This document shows, one piece after another, positions 17,021 through 24,291 of a stretch of DNA of 38,953 nt. The stretch lies in the NCBI GenBank assembly GCA_018267195.1, contig JAFDYY010000030.1:1-38953 (forward strand), in the 5' to 3' direction. The translations under genes were made by a program, and so were the position numbers. The notes beneath the pieces are model-generated. The model ran no database searches. It was not told the DNA's origin and saw only the letters and a program-made list of their open reading frames with translations. Origin of the DNA: Bacteroidota bacterium. GTDB lineage: Bacteria > Bacteroidota > Bacteroidia > Cytophagales > Cyclobacteriaceae. The first letter of the stretch is position 1; each line of letters opens with the position of its first letter.

Positions 17021-17485
17021 ATGGAACCGCATTATTATCGTGTAGATATTGCCTGGAGCCAGGACCGCAAAGGCATGATGTGCTCGCCCGAACTAAAAGG
17101 CACTTTGGGCGATGGCAACGGCTGCATTGAAGTAGCCACTCCGCCTCAATTCCCCAAAGGCATTCCGGGTATCTGGTCGCCCGAGCATTTATTTACGGCT
17201 GCCGTAAGCAGTTGTTTAATGACCACCTTCTTAGCCATTGCTGAAAATTCAAAACTGGATTTTATTTCTTTTCAATGTGGCTCGGAAGGAAAACTGGAGC
17301 AAGTAGAAGGGAAATTTTTAATGACCGAGGTGCTACTGAAACCGGTCGTAGTGGTAAAAGAAGAAAAAGACCAAGACCGCGCACTTCGGGTTTTACAAAA
17401 ATCGGAAGCCAACTGCCTGATCTCAAATTCGGTAAAAGCTAAGGTAAGCATGGAGCCCCAAGTATTAGTAGCTGTAGAAAATTAA
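17021..17485 (+). CDS. OsmC family peroxiredoxin-like protein
   Basis: The 154-residue protein matches the OsmC/Ohr fold. The central helix contains WSPEHLFTAAVSSCL with the peroxidatic cysteine C65, and the second conserved cysteine is C132 in EANCLIS. These proteins reduce organic hydroperoxides or act on persulfides using reduced thiols; a thioredoxin is encoded 7 bases downstream. Length is normal for the family. The position in a rhodanese operon makes a link to sulfane sulfur plausible, but the substrate is not shown by sequence. Confidence 0.87.
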   Translation: MEPHYYRVDIAWSQDRKGMMCSPELKGTLGDGNGCIEVATPPQFPKGIPGIWSPEHLFTAAVSSCLMTTFLAIAENSKLDFISFQCGSEGKLEQVEGKFLMTEVLLKPVVVVKEEKDQDRALRVLQKSEANCLISNSVKAKVSMEPQVLVAVEN

Positions 17486-17492
17486 CTAAATC

Positions 17493-17801
17493 ATGGCTCA
17501 GGCAACTTTTGCAGACCTCATTAGCAGCGACATACCCACGTTGGTTGATTTCTCGGCCGAATGGTGTGGTCCCTGCAAAATGATGGCGCCTATATTGCAA
17601 GAGCTAAAAACGAAAATGGATGACCGGGTGCGGATCATCAAAATTGATGTAGACCGCAACCCGGCCATCGCTACGGCCTACCAGGTGCAGGCTGTTCCTA
17701 CACTCATTCTTTTTAAAAATGGCCAGCTGCAATGGCGGCAATCCGGTGTACTGACCACCCAAAATCTGATCACTAAATTATCGCCTTACCTTAGGCAATA
17801 A
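17493..17801 (+). CDS. Thioredoxin
   Basis: The 102-residue protein is a complete thioredoxin: DFSAEWCGPCKMMAPIL with the redox pair C25 and C28, a conserved Asp before it (VDF), and the cis-proline loop QAVPTLILFKNG. It is cytoplasmic, with no signal peptide. As the last gene of the operon it would supply electrons to the OsmC protein and rhodanese. Because the name trxA normally denotes the main housekeeping thioredoxin, no symbol is given; this one looks operon-specific. Confidence 0.93.
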   Translation: MAQATFADLISSDIPTLVDFSAEWCGPCKMMAPILQELKTKMDDRVRIIKIDVDRNPAIATAYQVQAVPTLILFKNGQLQWRQSGVLTTQNLITKLSPYLRQ

Positions 17802-17880
17802 TACATTTTTTTGCTGCCTGGGAATTGGAATTTTTTTCCGCCCTGCTTTTACAAAAAGACAGAGGCTTTAAAAGCGTAGT

Positions 17881-18486
17881 TCACTTTAGTTCAGAAAGAA
17901 TTAACTTTTTCTGTTTAAGTGTATTCTTCATTGCCTTTTCTTTGACTTTAGGATCGTCACTGTTTATTAGATCAAAATATTCAACGGGAACAACCTGCCA
18001 CGATAAACCATATTTGTCTTTGCACCAACCACAAGAACTTTCTTGCCCTCCGTTTGCGGTTAAGGCATTCCAGTAATAATCTACTTCTGCCTGGTCTTTG
18101 CAATTGATAACAAACGAAACTGATTCATTAAACTTAAAGAAAGGCCCGGCAGCCAAAATATTGAATTCGATCCCATTAATTTCTATAATCGCAGTTTCAA
18201 AATCTCCTCCCCCTGCTTCGGGTGGATTTTTATATTGATGATGCTCTTTCAGTTTCCCATCTTTGAAAATAGAAAGATAATAATCTGCTACCGCTTTTGC
18301 GTTTTTTGTCTCAACCCAAAGTGAGGGTATTATCTTTTGAGTAATCATTTCAGGTTTTTTTGTTGAAGTTTGAATTGAGGTTGTATCGCTTTTATTGTTA
18401 TTCTGAGAGTTCTGTTGAGGGTTTCCACAACCCATCATATTAGCTATTATTAATGCTATCCAAAATAGTAGTTTATAATTTTTCAT
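17881..18486 (-). CDS. VOC (PhnB-like) domain lipoprotein
   Basis: The 201-residue protein starts with a hydrophobic signal (residues 4-18) and a lipobox-like MMGC with C20, then a low-complexity Gln/Asn/Ser/Thr linker to about residue 45. The rest is a PhnB-type VOC domain (IIPSLWVETKNAKAVADYYLSIF, GIEFNILAAGP, YGLSWQVVPVEYFDLI). PhnB-like proteins are normally cytoplasmic, so the export signal is unusual. An internal ATG near 18350 (MITQKIIPSL) would give an ordinary cytoplasmic form, so a false upstream start must be considered; the linker composition favours a true lipoprotein. It follows the SRPBCC cluster on the same strand after a 107-base gap. Confidence 0.75.
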   Translation of the reverse strand: MKNYKLLFWIALIIANMMGCGNPQQNSQNNNKSDTTSIQTSTKKPEMITQKIIPSLWVETKNAKAVADYYLSIFKDGKLKEHHQYKNPPEAGGGDFETAIIEINGIEFNILAAGPFFKFNESVSFVINCKDQAEVDYYWNALTANGGQESSCGWCKDKYGLSWQVVPVEYFDLINSDDPKVKEKAMKNTLKQKKLILSELK

Positions 18487-18593
18487 CGCTCTATTAATTA
18501 ATTTTTCAAATTCATTTCATGTAATTGTAATATCTGCAAACTTGTGCATAACTCAATGAAAGTTGTTTTCATAAATTTCTTCTTGCAGAGTCT

Positions 18594-19001
18594 TTAATTC
18601 CCCTCTACATACTTCTTAAAATTATTCAATATGGCTTGCCAACCTTGTTGTTGCATCTCAATCGGGTTTTGAGTTTCGGCATCAAACGTGGTGATGATTT
18701 TTGTAGCTGTGCCCAAGTCTTTAAACTCAACGGCTACTTGGCGGCCATCGTCAATGGTATAAACTATCTTTTGTTGGTCTATCACCTCGTTATAAACACC
18801 ACCAAAGTCAAAACCAAAACTTCCGTCTTTGGCTTCCATGCGGGCAAAATATTTTCCGTCTACGCGCAAATCATTTTCTGCTCTCGGGCATTGCCAACTG
18901 TCTATGGCAAAATTCCATTGCGTAATGTGTTCAGGTTTCGTATAAAAATCCCAAACCTTTTTTCGGTTGGCGTTGATGGTTGCTTCTATTGTAAGTTTCA
19001 T
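18594..19001 (-). CDS. SRPBCC/AHSA1 domain protein
   Basis: The 135-residue protein is a single Bet v1-like START-superfamily domain of the AHSA1 type: VWDFYTKPEHITQWNFAIDSW near the N-terminus, a central FDFGGVYNEV strand, and a long C-terminal helix (MQQQGWQAILNNFKKYVEGN). Such domains bind hydrophobic ligands in a deep cavity; the ligand is unknown. It is the last of four AHSA1 domains in the ArsR-headed cluster and is less similar to the others. The gap to the DoxX gene upstream is 53 bases. Confidence 0.85.
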   Translation of the reverse strand: MKLTIEATINANRKKVWDFYTKPEHITQWNFAIDSWQCPRAENDLRVDGKYFARMEAKDGSFGFDFGGVYNEVIDQQKIVYTIDDGRQVAVEFKDLGTATKIITTFDAETQNPIEMQQQGWQAILNNFKKYVEGN

Positions 19002-19054
19002 ATTATTTGTTTTGAAAATATTTTTAAACCAGTAAGAAATTAAGGTTCATTTAT

Positions 19055-19432
19055 CTACTTAATAATCGGTAAATACCTTTCTCGGTTATCATAAATTATC
19101 CAAAGTAGAATTGCCCAAAGCACAATGGCCATAATTAGTCCGCTATTGTCAACAAAAGTGTGAACGAGCAAAACACCAACCATGGAAGGAAAAACAATCA
19201 AGGCACCCAACGCTCTTGTCTTTTTGAAAATGAGCAAGGCTCCGCCCACAATCTCTGCAGTTGCTATGAGCGGCATAAGCCAAACTATTTCAAGCAATGC
19301 CTGGGTATCTTTTATCAATTCAGGATTTAAGTTTTCAGGCGTGGGTATGTAATTAAAAAATTTGTTGAGCCCGCCATTGATTAACAATAATCCAAAAAGG
19401 ATTGACAACACGTTTAAAATTTTGTTTTTCAT
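19055..19432 (-). CDS. DoxX-like membrane protein
   Basis: The 125-residue protein has four hydrophobic segments (about residues 6-22, 48-68, 74-92 and 98-115) and the DoxX-type features NGGLNKFFNYIP after the first helix and EIVGGALLIFKKTRALGALIVFP in the centre. DoxX family proteins are small inner-membrane proteins often linked to redox or detoxification. It lies inside the AHSA1/VOC cluster, 22 bases downstream of the fusion gene, so it is probably co-transcribed. No catalytic residues can be named. Confidence 0.82.
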   Translation of the reverse strand: MKNKILNVLSILFGLLLINGGLNKFFNYIPTPENLNPELIKDTQALLEIVWLMPLIATAEIVGGALLIFKKTRALGALIVFPSMVGVLLVHTFVDNSGLIMAIVLWAILLWIIYDNRERYLPIIK

Positions 19433-19454
19433 CTGTTACCAATTTTTCGTTTAG

Positions 19455-20417
19455 CTACTTATTTTGAAAATTAATCATCCAATTGATTCCATACTGATCG
19501 GTAAATTCACCGAAGTAGGAACCAAAAAACATATCGGCCATTGGCATGGTAATGCTTCCACCCGCAGAGAGTTCATCAAAAATGCGCTTGGCTTCTGCTC
19601 TTGTTTCAGGCTGAATGCAGATGTGCATATTGTTTCCTTGCGTTACGGTAAAACCCATTTCTTTTGGTGCATCGGTGCCCATAAGAATATGCCCACCGGT
19701 TATCGGCAACTCAACGTGCAAAATCATTTTCTTTACGTTTTCGGCAACAGGTGGGTGATTGGCATCTTGGGGGATGTCGCCAAAGCGCTGAATGCCATTG
19801 CCTACAAATTCTGTTTTAAAAACTTTTTTATAAAACAAAAATGCTTCTTCGGTTTTACCGTCAAAATTCAGATAAGTACAAACTCTTGCTTTGTTGCTTG
19901 TTTTATTTTGCTCGCTCAATTTGAATTTCGCTTCAATGTATTGGTCAAGATTTTCAAGAGCCATGGTGAAGCCTTCTTTAAAGCCCATCGCAATGTTCTT
20001 TTCAAGGTCTTCCAGTTTTTCATATTGCCGTGTAACGATCACCGTTGTGGTGTCTTCGCTTTCGCGGAAAACATTGGACCACCTGCTGGTTGGAAACTCT
20101 TCATTTCTTTTTCCATTCTTATCGCAGAAATAATCCAAACCCGAAAAGTTTTTCTGGCGAACAATTTTTTGATATTCATTCTTGTTCCAAAACTCTTCAC
20201 CATTGGGGCCATTCATCGTGTATAACCAAAAGCCGCCCTCGCGAAAATCCATCTTTTGGGTTTTTGTTTTCCACGGCTTGGGCGCCCACCACTCATCGAG
20301 TATTTCGGGCTTCGTCCACGCATCCCAAACCAAATCAACGGGCGCAGCAAACTCGCGCGTTACGTGAATGGTTTTGTTTTCTTTGTTTACCGTAAAATCA
20401 AATTGTAAGTTTTTCAT
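19455..20417 (-). CDS. AHSA1 (SRPBCC) - VOC (PhnB-like) fusion protein
   Basis: The 320-residue protein joins two domains. Residues 1-165 are an AHSA1 domain ([20 protein letters not shown] near the start) that is a close paralogue of the gene at 21144-21641, with the same first ten residues. A short linker (about 166-176, SEQNKTSNKA) leads to a PhnB-like VOC domain (VCTYLNFDGKTEEAFLFYKKVF to the end, with GGHILMGTDAP and DQYGINWMINF). The cluster also encodes both domain types as separate proteins, so the fusion supports a shared job. There is no frameshift sign at the junction. Ligand and reaction are unknown. Confidence 0.85.
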   Translation of the reverse strand: MKNLQFDFTVNKENKTIHVTREFAAPVDLVWDAWTKPEILDEWWAPKPWKTKTQKMDFREGGFWLYTMNGPNGEEFWNKNEYQKIVRQKNFSGLDYFCDKNGKRNEEFPTSRWSNVFRESEDTTTVIVTRQYEKLEDLEKNIAMGFKEGFTMALENLDQYIEAKFKLSEQNKTSNKARVCTYLNFDGKTEEAFLFYKKVFKTEFVGNGIQRFGDIPQDANHPPVAENVKKMILHVELPITGGHILMGTDAPKEMGFTVTQGNNMHICIQPETRAEAKRIFDELSAGGSITMPMADMFFGSYFGEFTDQYGINWMINFQNK

Positions 20418-20483
20418 AGTGTAGATTTAATTAGCCGCAGATGGCGCGAATGAAAATTCATCTGTGCCTCCGTGGCGCATCAA

Positions 20484-20909
20484 TTATTTTTTTAATGGGC
20501 AATCGATCATCCATTCTATTCCATACTTATCTCGGAACATAGCAAAGTATGTGCCCCACGGGCTATCGCCAATGGGCATTTCTATTTTTCCGCCTGCCGA
20601 AAGCGTGTTGTATAATTTATCGGCTTCTGCTTTGCTATCCACATTGATTACAATTTTGCTCCTGTTTTCATTTTCGTTTGTTCTGCCCATAAATGACGGA
20701 ACATCGTTTCCCATCAGCATATTATTACCGATAGGCAAAGCAATGTGCATGATTTTGTTTGCTTCGGCTTCGGGAATAGGAGGTTCAGCACCTGCTATGT
20801 CTTTGAAGCGCACCACATTTGTAAACGCTCCGCCAAAAGCCGCTTTGTAAAATGTAAATGCTTCTTCGGCTTTTCCATTGAAGTTAATGTGTGGATTAAT
20901 TTGTACCAT
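20484..20909 (-). CDS. VOC (PhnB-like) domain protein
   Basis: The 141-residue protein is a PhnB-type VOC protein: NPHINFNGKAEEAFTFYKAAFGG at the start, HIALPIGNNMLMGNDVPS in the middle and FRDKYGIEWMIDC at the end. It is a paralogue of the C-terminal half of the fusion protein encoded 66 bases downstream. The family includes metal-dependent lyases and dioxygenases as well as members that have lost metal ligands; activity cannot be assigned. It is in the middle of the ArsR-headed cluster. Confidence 0.87.
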   Translation of the reverse strand: MVQINPHINFNGKAEEAFTFYKAAFGGAFTNVVRFKDIAGAEPPIPEAEANKIMHIALPIGNNMLMGNDVPSFMGRTNENENRSKIVINVDSKAEADKLYNTLSAGGKIEMPIGDSPWGTYFAMFRDKYGIEWMIDCPLKK

Positions 20910-20937
20910 AATGTTAAGGATTTATTTTTTTAATTGT

Positions 20938-21147
20938 TTATTCCAATTCTTCGCAATGGAAGTTATGATTTTGCAGCAAAGCAATTACGGTTGTAACAAC
21001 ATCTTCATCGTTGACAATGCGTAAAATTTTATCGCAGTCTTGCAGGTCAAAGTTCCATTGGGCACTAGGCAGTTTTTTGTCAATATGCGGTTTGAGCATC
21101 TTTGCCTGTATTTTGTTTTTCACCGATGTTTTAAAAACAAAAATCAT
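20938..21147 (-). CDS. Small conserved hypothetical protein (HMA-like fold?)
   Basis: The 69-residue protein has the layout VFKTSV near the start, [19 protein letters not shown] in the middle and [13 protein letters not shown] at the end. It resembles a small ferredoxin-like domain, as in heavy-metal-associated proteins, but lacks the CxxC metal site; it has single cysteines in DCDK and FHCEE. It overlaps the AHSA1 gene upstream by four bases (ATGA at 21144-21147), so it is a translated member of the cluster. Function not recognised. Confidence 0.65.
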   Translation of the reverse strand: MIFVFKTSVKNKIQAKMLKPHIDKKLPSAQWNFDLQDCDKILRIVNDEDVVTTVIALLQNHNFHCEELE

Positions 21148-21641
21148 TTTGATGATAACGTTGTCAGTAATTTTTCCAAGCTGCTCAATGTCATGGTGAT
21201 TCCTTCTTTGAAGCCCATTTCAATCATCTTCTCTAAGCGAGCCAGCGATTCATTGTAAATAGCAATACTAACTTTTGTCTTCCCACTTTGTTCGATAAAA
21301 TTTATATCCCAATTAGAACCCGGCAATTCAGGGTTTTCATCTTTATCGGCAAACGCATTAAATATTTTGAAATTGGTTTTGGGACTGATGGAAGTATATT
21401 TCTGAATAACCCAACCCTCTTGTCCATCAGGACTTACCATTGCATAAAATCTTCGTCCGCCAACTTTAAAATCCATGTGCTTGGTTTTTGATGCAAAAGG
21501 TTGTGGTGCCCACCATTGGTCAAGAATTTCAGGCTTTGTCCACGCATCCCAAACTAAATCAAGAGGCGCAGCAAATTCTCTTATCACATAAACGGTTTTA
21601 GTTTCTTTGTTTACTGTAAAATCAAATTGTAAGTTTTTCAT
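21144..21641 (-). CDS. SRPBCC/AHSA1 domain protein
   Basis: The 165-residue protein is an AHSA1 domain with the classical start [20 protein letters not shown] and a C-terminal helix ([18 protein letters not shown]). Its first 50 residues are nearly the same as those of the fusion protein at 19455-20417, and the DNA including the bases just upstream of the start codon is also conserved, so the two arose by local duplication. It overlaps the neighbouring genes by four bases on each side, which implies one polycistronic message. Confidence 0.87.
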   Translation of the reverse strand: MKNLQFDFTVNKETKTVYVIREFAAPLDLVWDAWTKPEILDQWWAPQPFASKTKHMDFKVGGRRFYAMVSPDGQEGWVIQKYTSISPKTNFKIFNAFADKDENPELPGSNWDINFIEQSGKTKVSIAIYNESLARLEKMIEMGFKEGITMTLSSLEKLLTTLSSK

Positions 21642-22081
21642 AGTGTTCTATTTTTTTGTGAGAGATAGATTTCAAGTTTTACAACGTTTTGTTTCAAGCC
21701 TTCATAAGCGTTGTGTGCTTTCACAACGGTTTCAAGCATCTCTTGGGTATCAAACAGCATCGTCCATTGCATCAATGTTTGTTTGCCGTTGGCTTCAAAA
21801 ATTACCGTAGTAATAAAGTGTGGATTGAAATGCTCAAATACATTTTTTTGTAAGGGAACAATCTCTTTGAAAATACTTCGGTTGGGAAAATTCGTGCCAT
21901 CGGGCGCGTGCATAGTCAATAGCCATTCGCCCCCGTTTTGAAAATCCATTTTGTGAATGGTGTTGGTGAATCCGTTCGGGCCCCACCAGTTGGCAATGTG
22001 TTCGGGTTTCGTCCATGCTTCCCACACCAATTCAATTGGGGCATTAAACGTACGCGTGATTTGCAACTGTCTTTCTTCCAT
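21638..22081 (-). CDS. SRPBCC/AHSA1 domain protein
   Basis: The chosen start is the ATG at 22079-22081 ([15 protein letters not shown]), giving 147 residues; a longer frame would run into the arsR gene and adds no family sequence. It is a single AHSA1 domain ([20 protein letters not shown], then a C-terminal helix [19 protein letters not shown]). The start is one base after the arsR stop, so it is coupled to the regulator. ArsR-AHSA1 pairs are a known arrangement in many bacteria; the ligand of this family is not known. Confidence 0.86.
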   Translation of the reverse strand: MEERQLQITRTFNAPIELVWEAWTKPEHIANWWGPNGFTNTIHKMDFQNGGEWLLTMHAPDGTNFPNRSIFKEIVPLQKNVFEHFNPHFITTVIFEANGKQTLMQWTMLFDTQEMLETVVKAHNAYEGLKQNVVKLEIYLSQKNRTL

Positions 22082-22082
22082 A

Positions 22083-22412
22083 TCATTTTTTGTTTTTAGC
22101 GTTGGCTTGAATTTTGGCCAAATACTTATCAAGATTATCGAAGCGGTCTTCCCAAATTTTTCTGAATTGGTTGAGCCATTTATCGATTTCTTTCATTTTG
22201 TTCACTTGAAGTTGATAATAGATTTCTCTGCCTTGTTGTTTTTGTGTTACCAATTCGCACTCGGTTAAAATGCGCAAGTGTTTCGATACCGCTTGCCTTG
22301 TTGTATCAAACTGCTCGGCAATAGCATTGGGCGTCATCGCTTGTAAGGCAATCAGGGCAATAATGGCTCGTCTTGTGGGGTCGGCTATCGCCTGAAAAAT
22401 ATCTCGTCTCAT
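22083..22412 (-). CDS. ArsR-family winged-helix repressor
   Basis: The 109-residue protein has the full ArsR fold: IFQAIADPTRRAIIALIALQAMTPNAIAEQFDTTRQAVSKHLRIL contains the helix-turn-helix, followed by the wing (QQGREIYYQLQ). There is no metal-binding CxC motif, so it is of the non-metal AHSA1-associated type. It heads the cluster running down to about 17881 and probably represses it. A tandem 26-bp repeat lies 22 bases upstream of its start and covers the apparent promoter. The C-terminal helix after KMKEIDKWLNQF is the usual dimer part. Confidence 0.9.
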   Translation of the reverse strand: MRRDIFQAIADPTRRAIIALIALQAMTPNAIAEQFDTTRQAVSKHLRILTECELVTQKQQGREIYYQLQVNKMKEIDKWLNQFRKIWEDRFDNLDKYLAKIQANAKNKK

Positions 22413-22433
22413 TATCTACGTGTTTTATTTTGC

Positions 22434-22485
22434 GCAACCATTTGATTGCACAAATATATGCAACCTTTTGGTTTCTCAAATATAT
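22434..22485 (-). promoter_or_regulatory. arsR promoter inside a tandem 26-bp repeat (probable operators)
   Basis: Two adjacent 26-bp copies (22434-22459 and 22460-22485) agree at 22 of 26 positions; each starts GCAACC and ends CAAATATAT. On the minus strand each copy gives TATATTTG, a perfect Bacteroidota -7 element, and the TTTG of the upstream copy lies 18 bases before the second box, so the repeat pair itself supplies -33 and -7. Each copy has a dyad (AACC-AAAA-GGTT in one, GCAATC-AAAT-GGTTGC in the other) suited to an ArsR dimer. Confidence 0.65.
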
Positions 22486-22568
22486 TTTAAACATTTTTTA
22501 TAAATACCTGATTGTAAATGTGCTGGCAATGCGCGCAACTAAACCGACCTCGTTACGTTAGAGCCCTC

Positions 22569-23198
22569 ATGCTCTCATTCCAACAGATAAAAAAAGAATA
22601 TAATAATCAACTCATCCTACAAATAGATGCATTAAAAATTGATCGTGGCATCCACTGGCTTCAGGGAATGAATGGCTCGGGAAAATCTACTTTTATGAAA
22701 ATAGCCTGTGGTATGATTCCTTTTGAGGGGAATGTAACGTTGGGTAATTTCAACTTAAAAAAAAATTCTGTCTCGTTTAAACAAAGGATAAGTTTTGCCG
22801 AAGCCGAGCCTGTGTATCCAGAGTTTTTATCGGGCAACGACCTGATCCGATTTTACAATGCAGTGCGTAAATCGGATAAAAAAAATTCGGACGAGTTAAT
22901 CGCCCGTTTTGGTATCGGCACCTATTATAAAAACCCGATCGGTACGTACTCCAGTGGTATGACTAAAAAACTATCGTTGGTGTTAGCTTTTATCGGCTCC
23001 ACCGATTTCATTTTGTTAGATGAACCTTTTGTTACGTTAGATACCGCCACTCTTGAAATCTTAACTGCTACCATTCACGATTATCATCAACAAGGCCGTA
23101 GCTTTATCTTCTCATCTCATCAGGCGCAAGAAATAGAACACTTGCCTATAACTTCCCGGCTGTTAGCCGAAAACCAAACGATATGCCGGCTCTGTTAA
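22569..23198 (+). CDS. ABC transporter ATP-binding protein
   Basis: From the ATG at 22569 (MLSFQQIKKEYNN) the protein has 209 residues; an earlier in-frame ATG at 22518 adds a stretch unlike the family. It has Walker A QGMNGSGKST, the signature YSSGMTKK (a variant of LSGGQ), Walker B FILLDEPF and the switch His in FSSHQ. It is short and ends soon after the switch, like the ATPases of small ABC-2-type exporters. Its end overlaps the next gene by 16 bases, tying it to that membrane protein. The substrate is unknown. Confidence 0.87.
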   Translation: MLSFQQIKKEYNNQLILQIDALKIDRGIHWLQGMNGSGKSTFMKIACGMIPFEGNVTLGNFNLKKNSVSFKQRISFAEAEPVYPEFLSGNDLIRFYNAVRKSDKKNSDELIARFGIGTYYKNPIGTYSSGMTKKLSLVLAFIGSTDFILLDEPFVTLDTATLEILTATIHDYHQQGRSFIFSSHQAQEIEHLPITSRLLAENQTICRLC

Positions 23199-24280
23199 AG
23201 ATTATTCATAAAATCTGGATTCAAAAATTTTATGAACGTCATGCGGTGCTGTTGGGGTTGGTCTTTTATGTCATGTTCTTTTTGGTTAATTCGGGCGAAA
23301 TCATAGACTTTCATTTTAATTTGATAGTAGCCGTTTTATCTTCTTTCAAACTTTTATTATTGATTTTTGGTATCTGGTTTTTGTACCAGATCAAAATGAT
23401 TTTCTTTTTTGAAGAATGTCTATCGTTGCCGCAAAATATAATATTAAAAAAATTTGAGTTGCTTAGCCGGAGCAACCAATTTCGGCTGTATGCCTATGCC
23501 TTACTTTTGGCCTATATGCCGGTTTTTATTTATTCTTCCGTGATGATCGTTATCGCTTTCCGCTATCGGTTATTTTTAGCAGGTTTGAGTATTGTTGGTT
23601 TTCAGGCGGGCATCATCAGTCTGGGAGCCTGGCGTTTATTACACACCATCAATTCGTGCACTCCATCTATTTTTAAAATTCCGTCTTTCAGATGGAAGCT
23701 AATCAAACCTTTTCCTCTTTTCTACATAGATCTGTTGGTTAACCGATTTAAAATAACCTTCCTTCTCACCAAAATATTTTCCGTGCTCGGTATTCTTGGT
23801 TTTATGCAGTTACCGGTAGATCATTATGAGCCCCGGCTAGCTTGGCTTGGTTTTACATTTGGTTTTTCAGGACACTATGTAATCCTTTATGAATGGCGGA
23901 AGTTTGAAGATCGCAACCTTTTCTTCTCGCGCGCACTTCCACTGGCCATTCATTCGCGCTTTGTGATGTTGGGGATTGCTTATGCTCTTCTGCTTCTGCC
24001 CGAATGGGGTGTAATGATAGCACAAGGCCTAGGTATTTATGATGCTACCGTGGGCTGGCTGATGGGCATTTCTTTTTTACTTTTTATACACGGTAGCTCC
24101 TACCGGTCTGCTCTTGATAATGAACAACTCATGCAAAATATGCTGTGGCTTTTTTTAATAACATTTCTAATGGTGCTGTCGCAACTATCCCTTCCGTTTT
24201 CTTTATTGCTCTTAGCCGTAGCCGCATGGCGGTTCAGAAAAAATTTTGATGGTTACCAACCGGCCGATTTTTTGGCTTGA
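23183..24280 (+). CDS. Polytopic membrane protein, probable ABC exporter permease partner
   Basis: The 365-residue protein is very hydrophobic with about 9 or 10 transmembrane segments (for example around residues 25-40, 50-75, 110-135, 140-160, 205-225, 230-250, 270-290, 295-315 and 320-350). I recognise no named family. The overlap of 16 bases with the ATPase gene and the lack of any other membrane subunit suggest it is the permease of that transporter. It is convergent with the MacB-type permease gene, with 11 bases between them and no hairpin terminator. Substrate and direction are unknown. Confidence 0.65.
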   Translation: MPALLKIIHKIWIQKFYERHAVLLGLVFYVMFFLVNSGEIIDFHFNLIVAVLSSFKLLLLIFGIWFLYQIKMIFFFEECLSLPQNIILKKFELLSRSNQFRLYAYALLLAYMPVFIYSSVMIVIAFRYRLFLAGLSIVGFQAGIISLGAWRLLHTINSCTPSIFKIPSFRWKLIKPFPLFYIDLLVNRFKITFLLTKIFSVLGILGFMQLPVDHYEPRLAWLGFTFGFSGHYVILYEWRKFEDRNLFFSRALPLAIHSRFVMLGIAYALLLLPEWGVMIAQGLGIYDATVGWLMGISFLLFIHGSSYRSALDNEQLMQNMLWLFLITFLMVLSQLSLPFSLLLLAVAAWRFRKNFDGYQPADFLA

Positions 24281-24291
24281 AAAAAAACTGG

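Noticed and set aside
17802..17880. Terminator between the thioredoxin gene and the convergent VOC lipoprotein gene
   Set aside because: T runs are present but no stem of more than five G/C-containing pairs precedes them.
19464..20225. A 253-codon + strand frame opposite the AHSA1-VOC fusion gene
   Set aside because: Both domains of the fusion are clearly coded on the minus strand; this frame is an antisense shadow.
22518..22568. Longer N-terminus for the ABC ATPase from the ATG at 22518
   Set aside because: The added 17 residues do not resemble ATPase sequence, while MLSFQQIKKEY is a normal family start at 22569.
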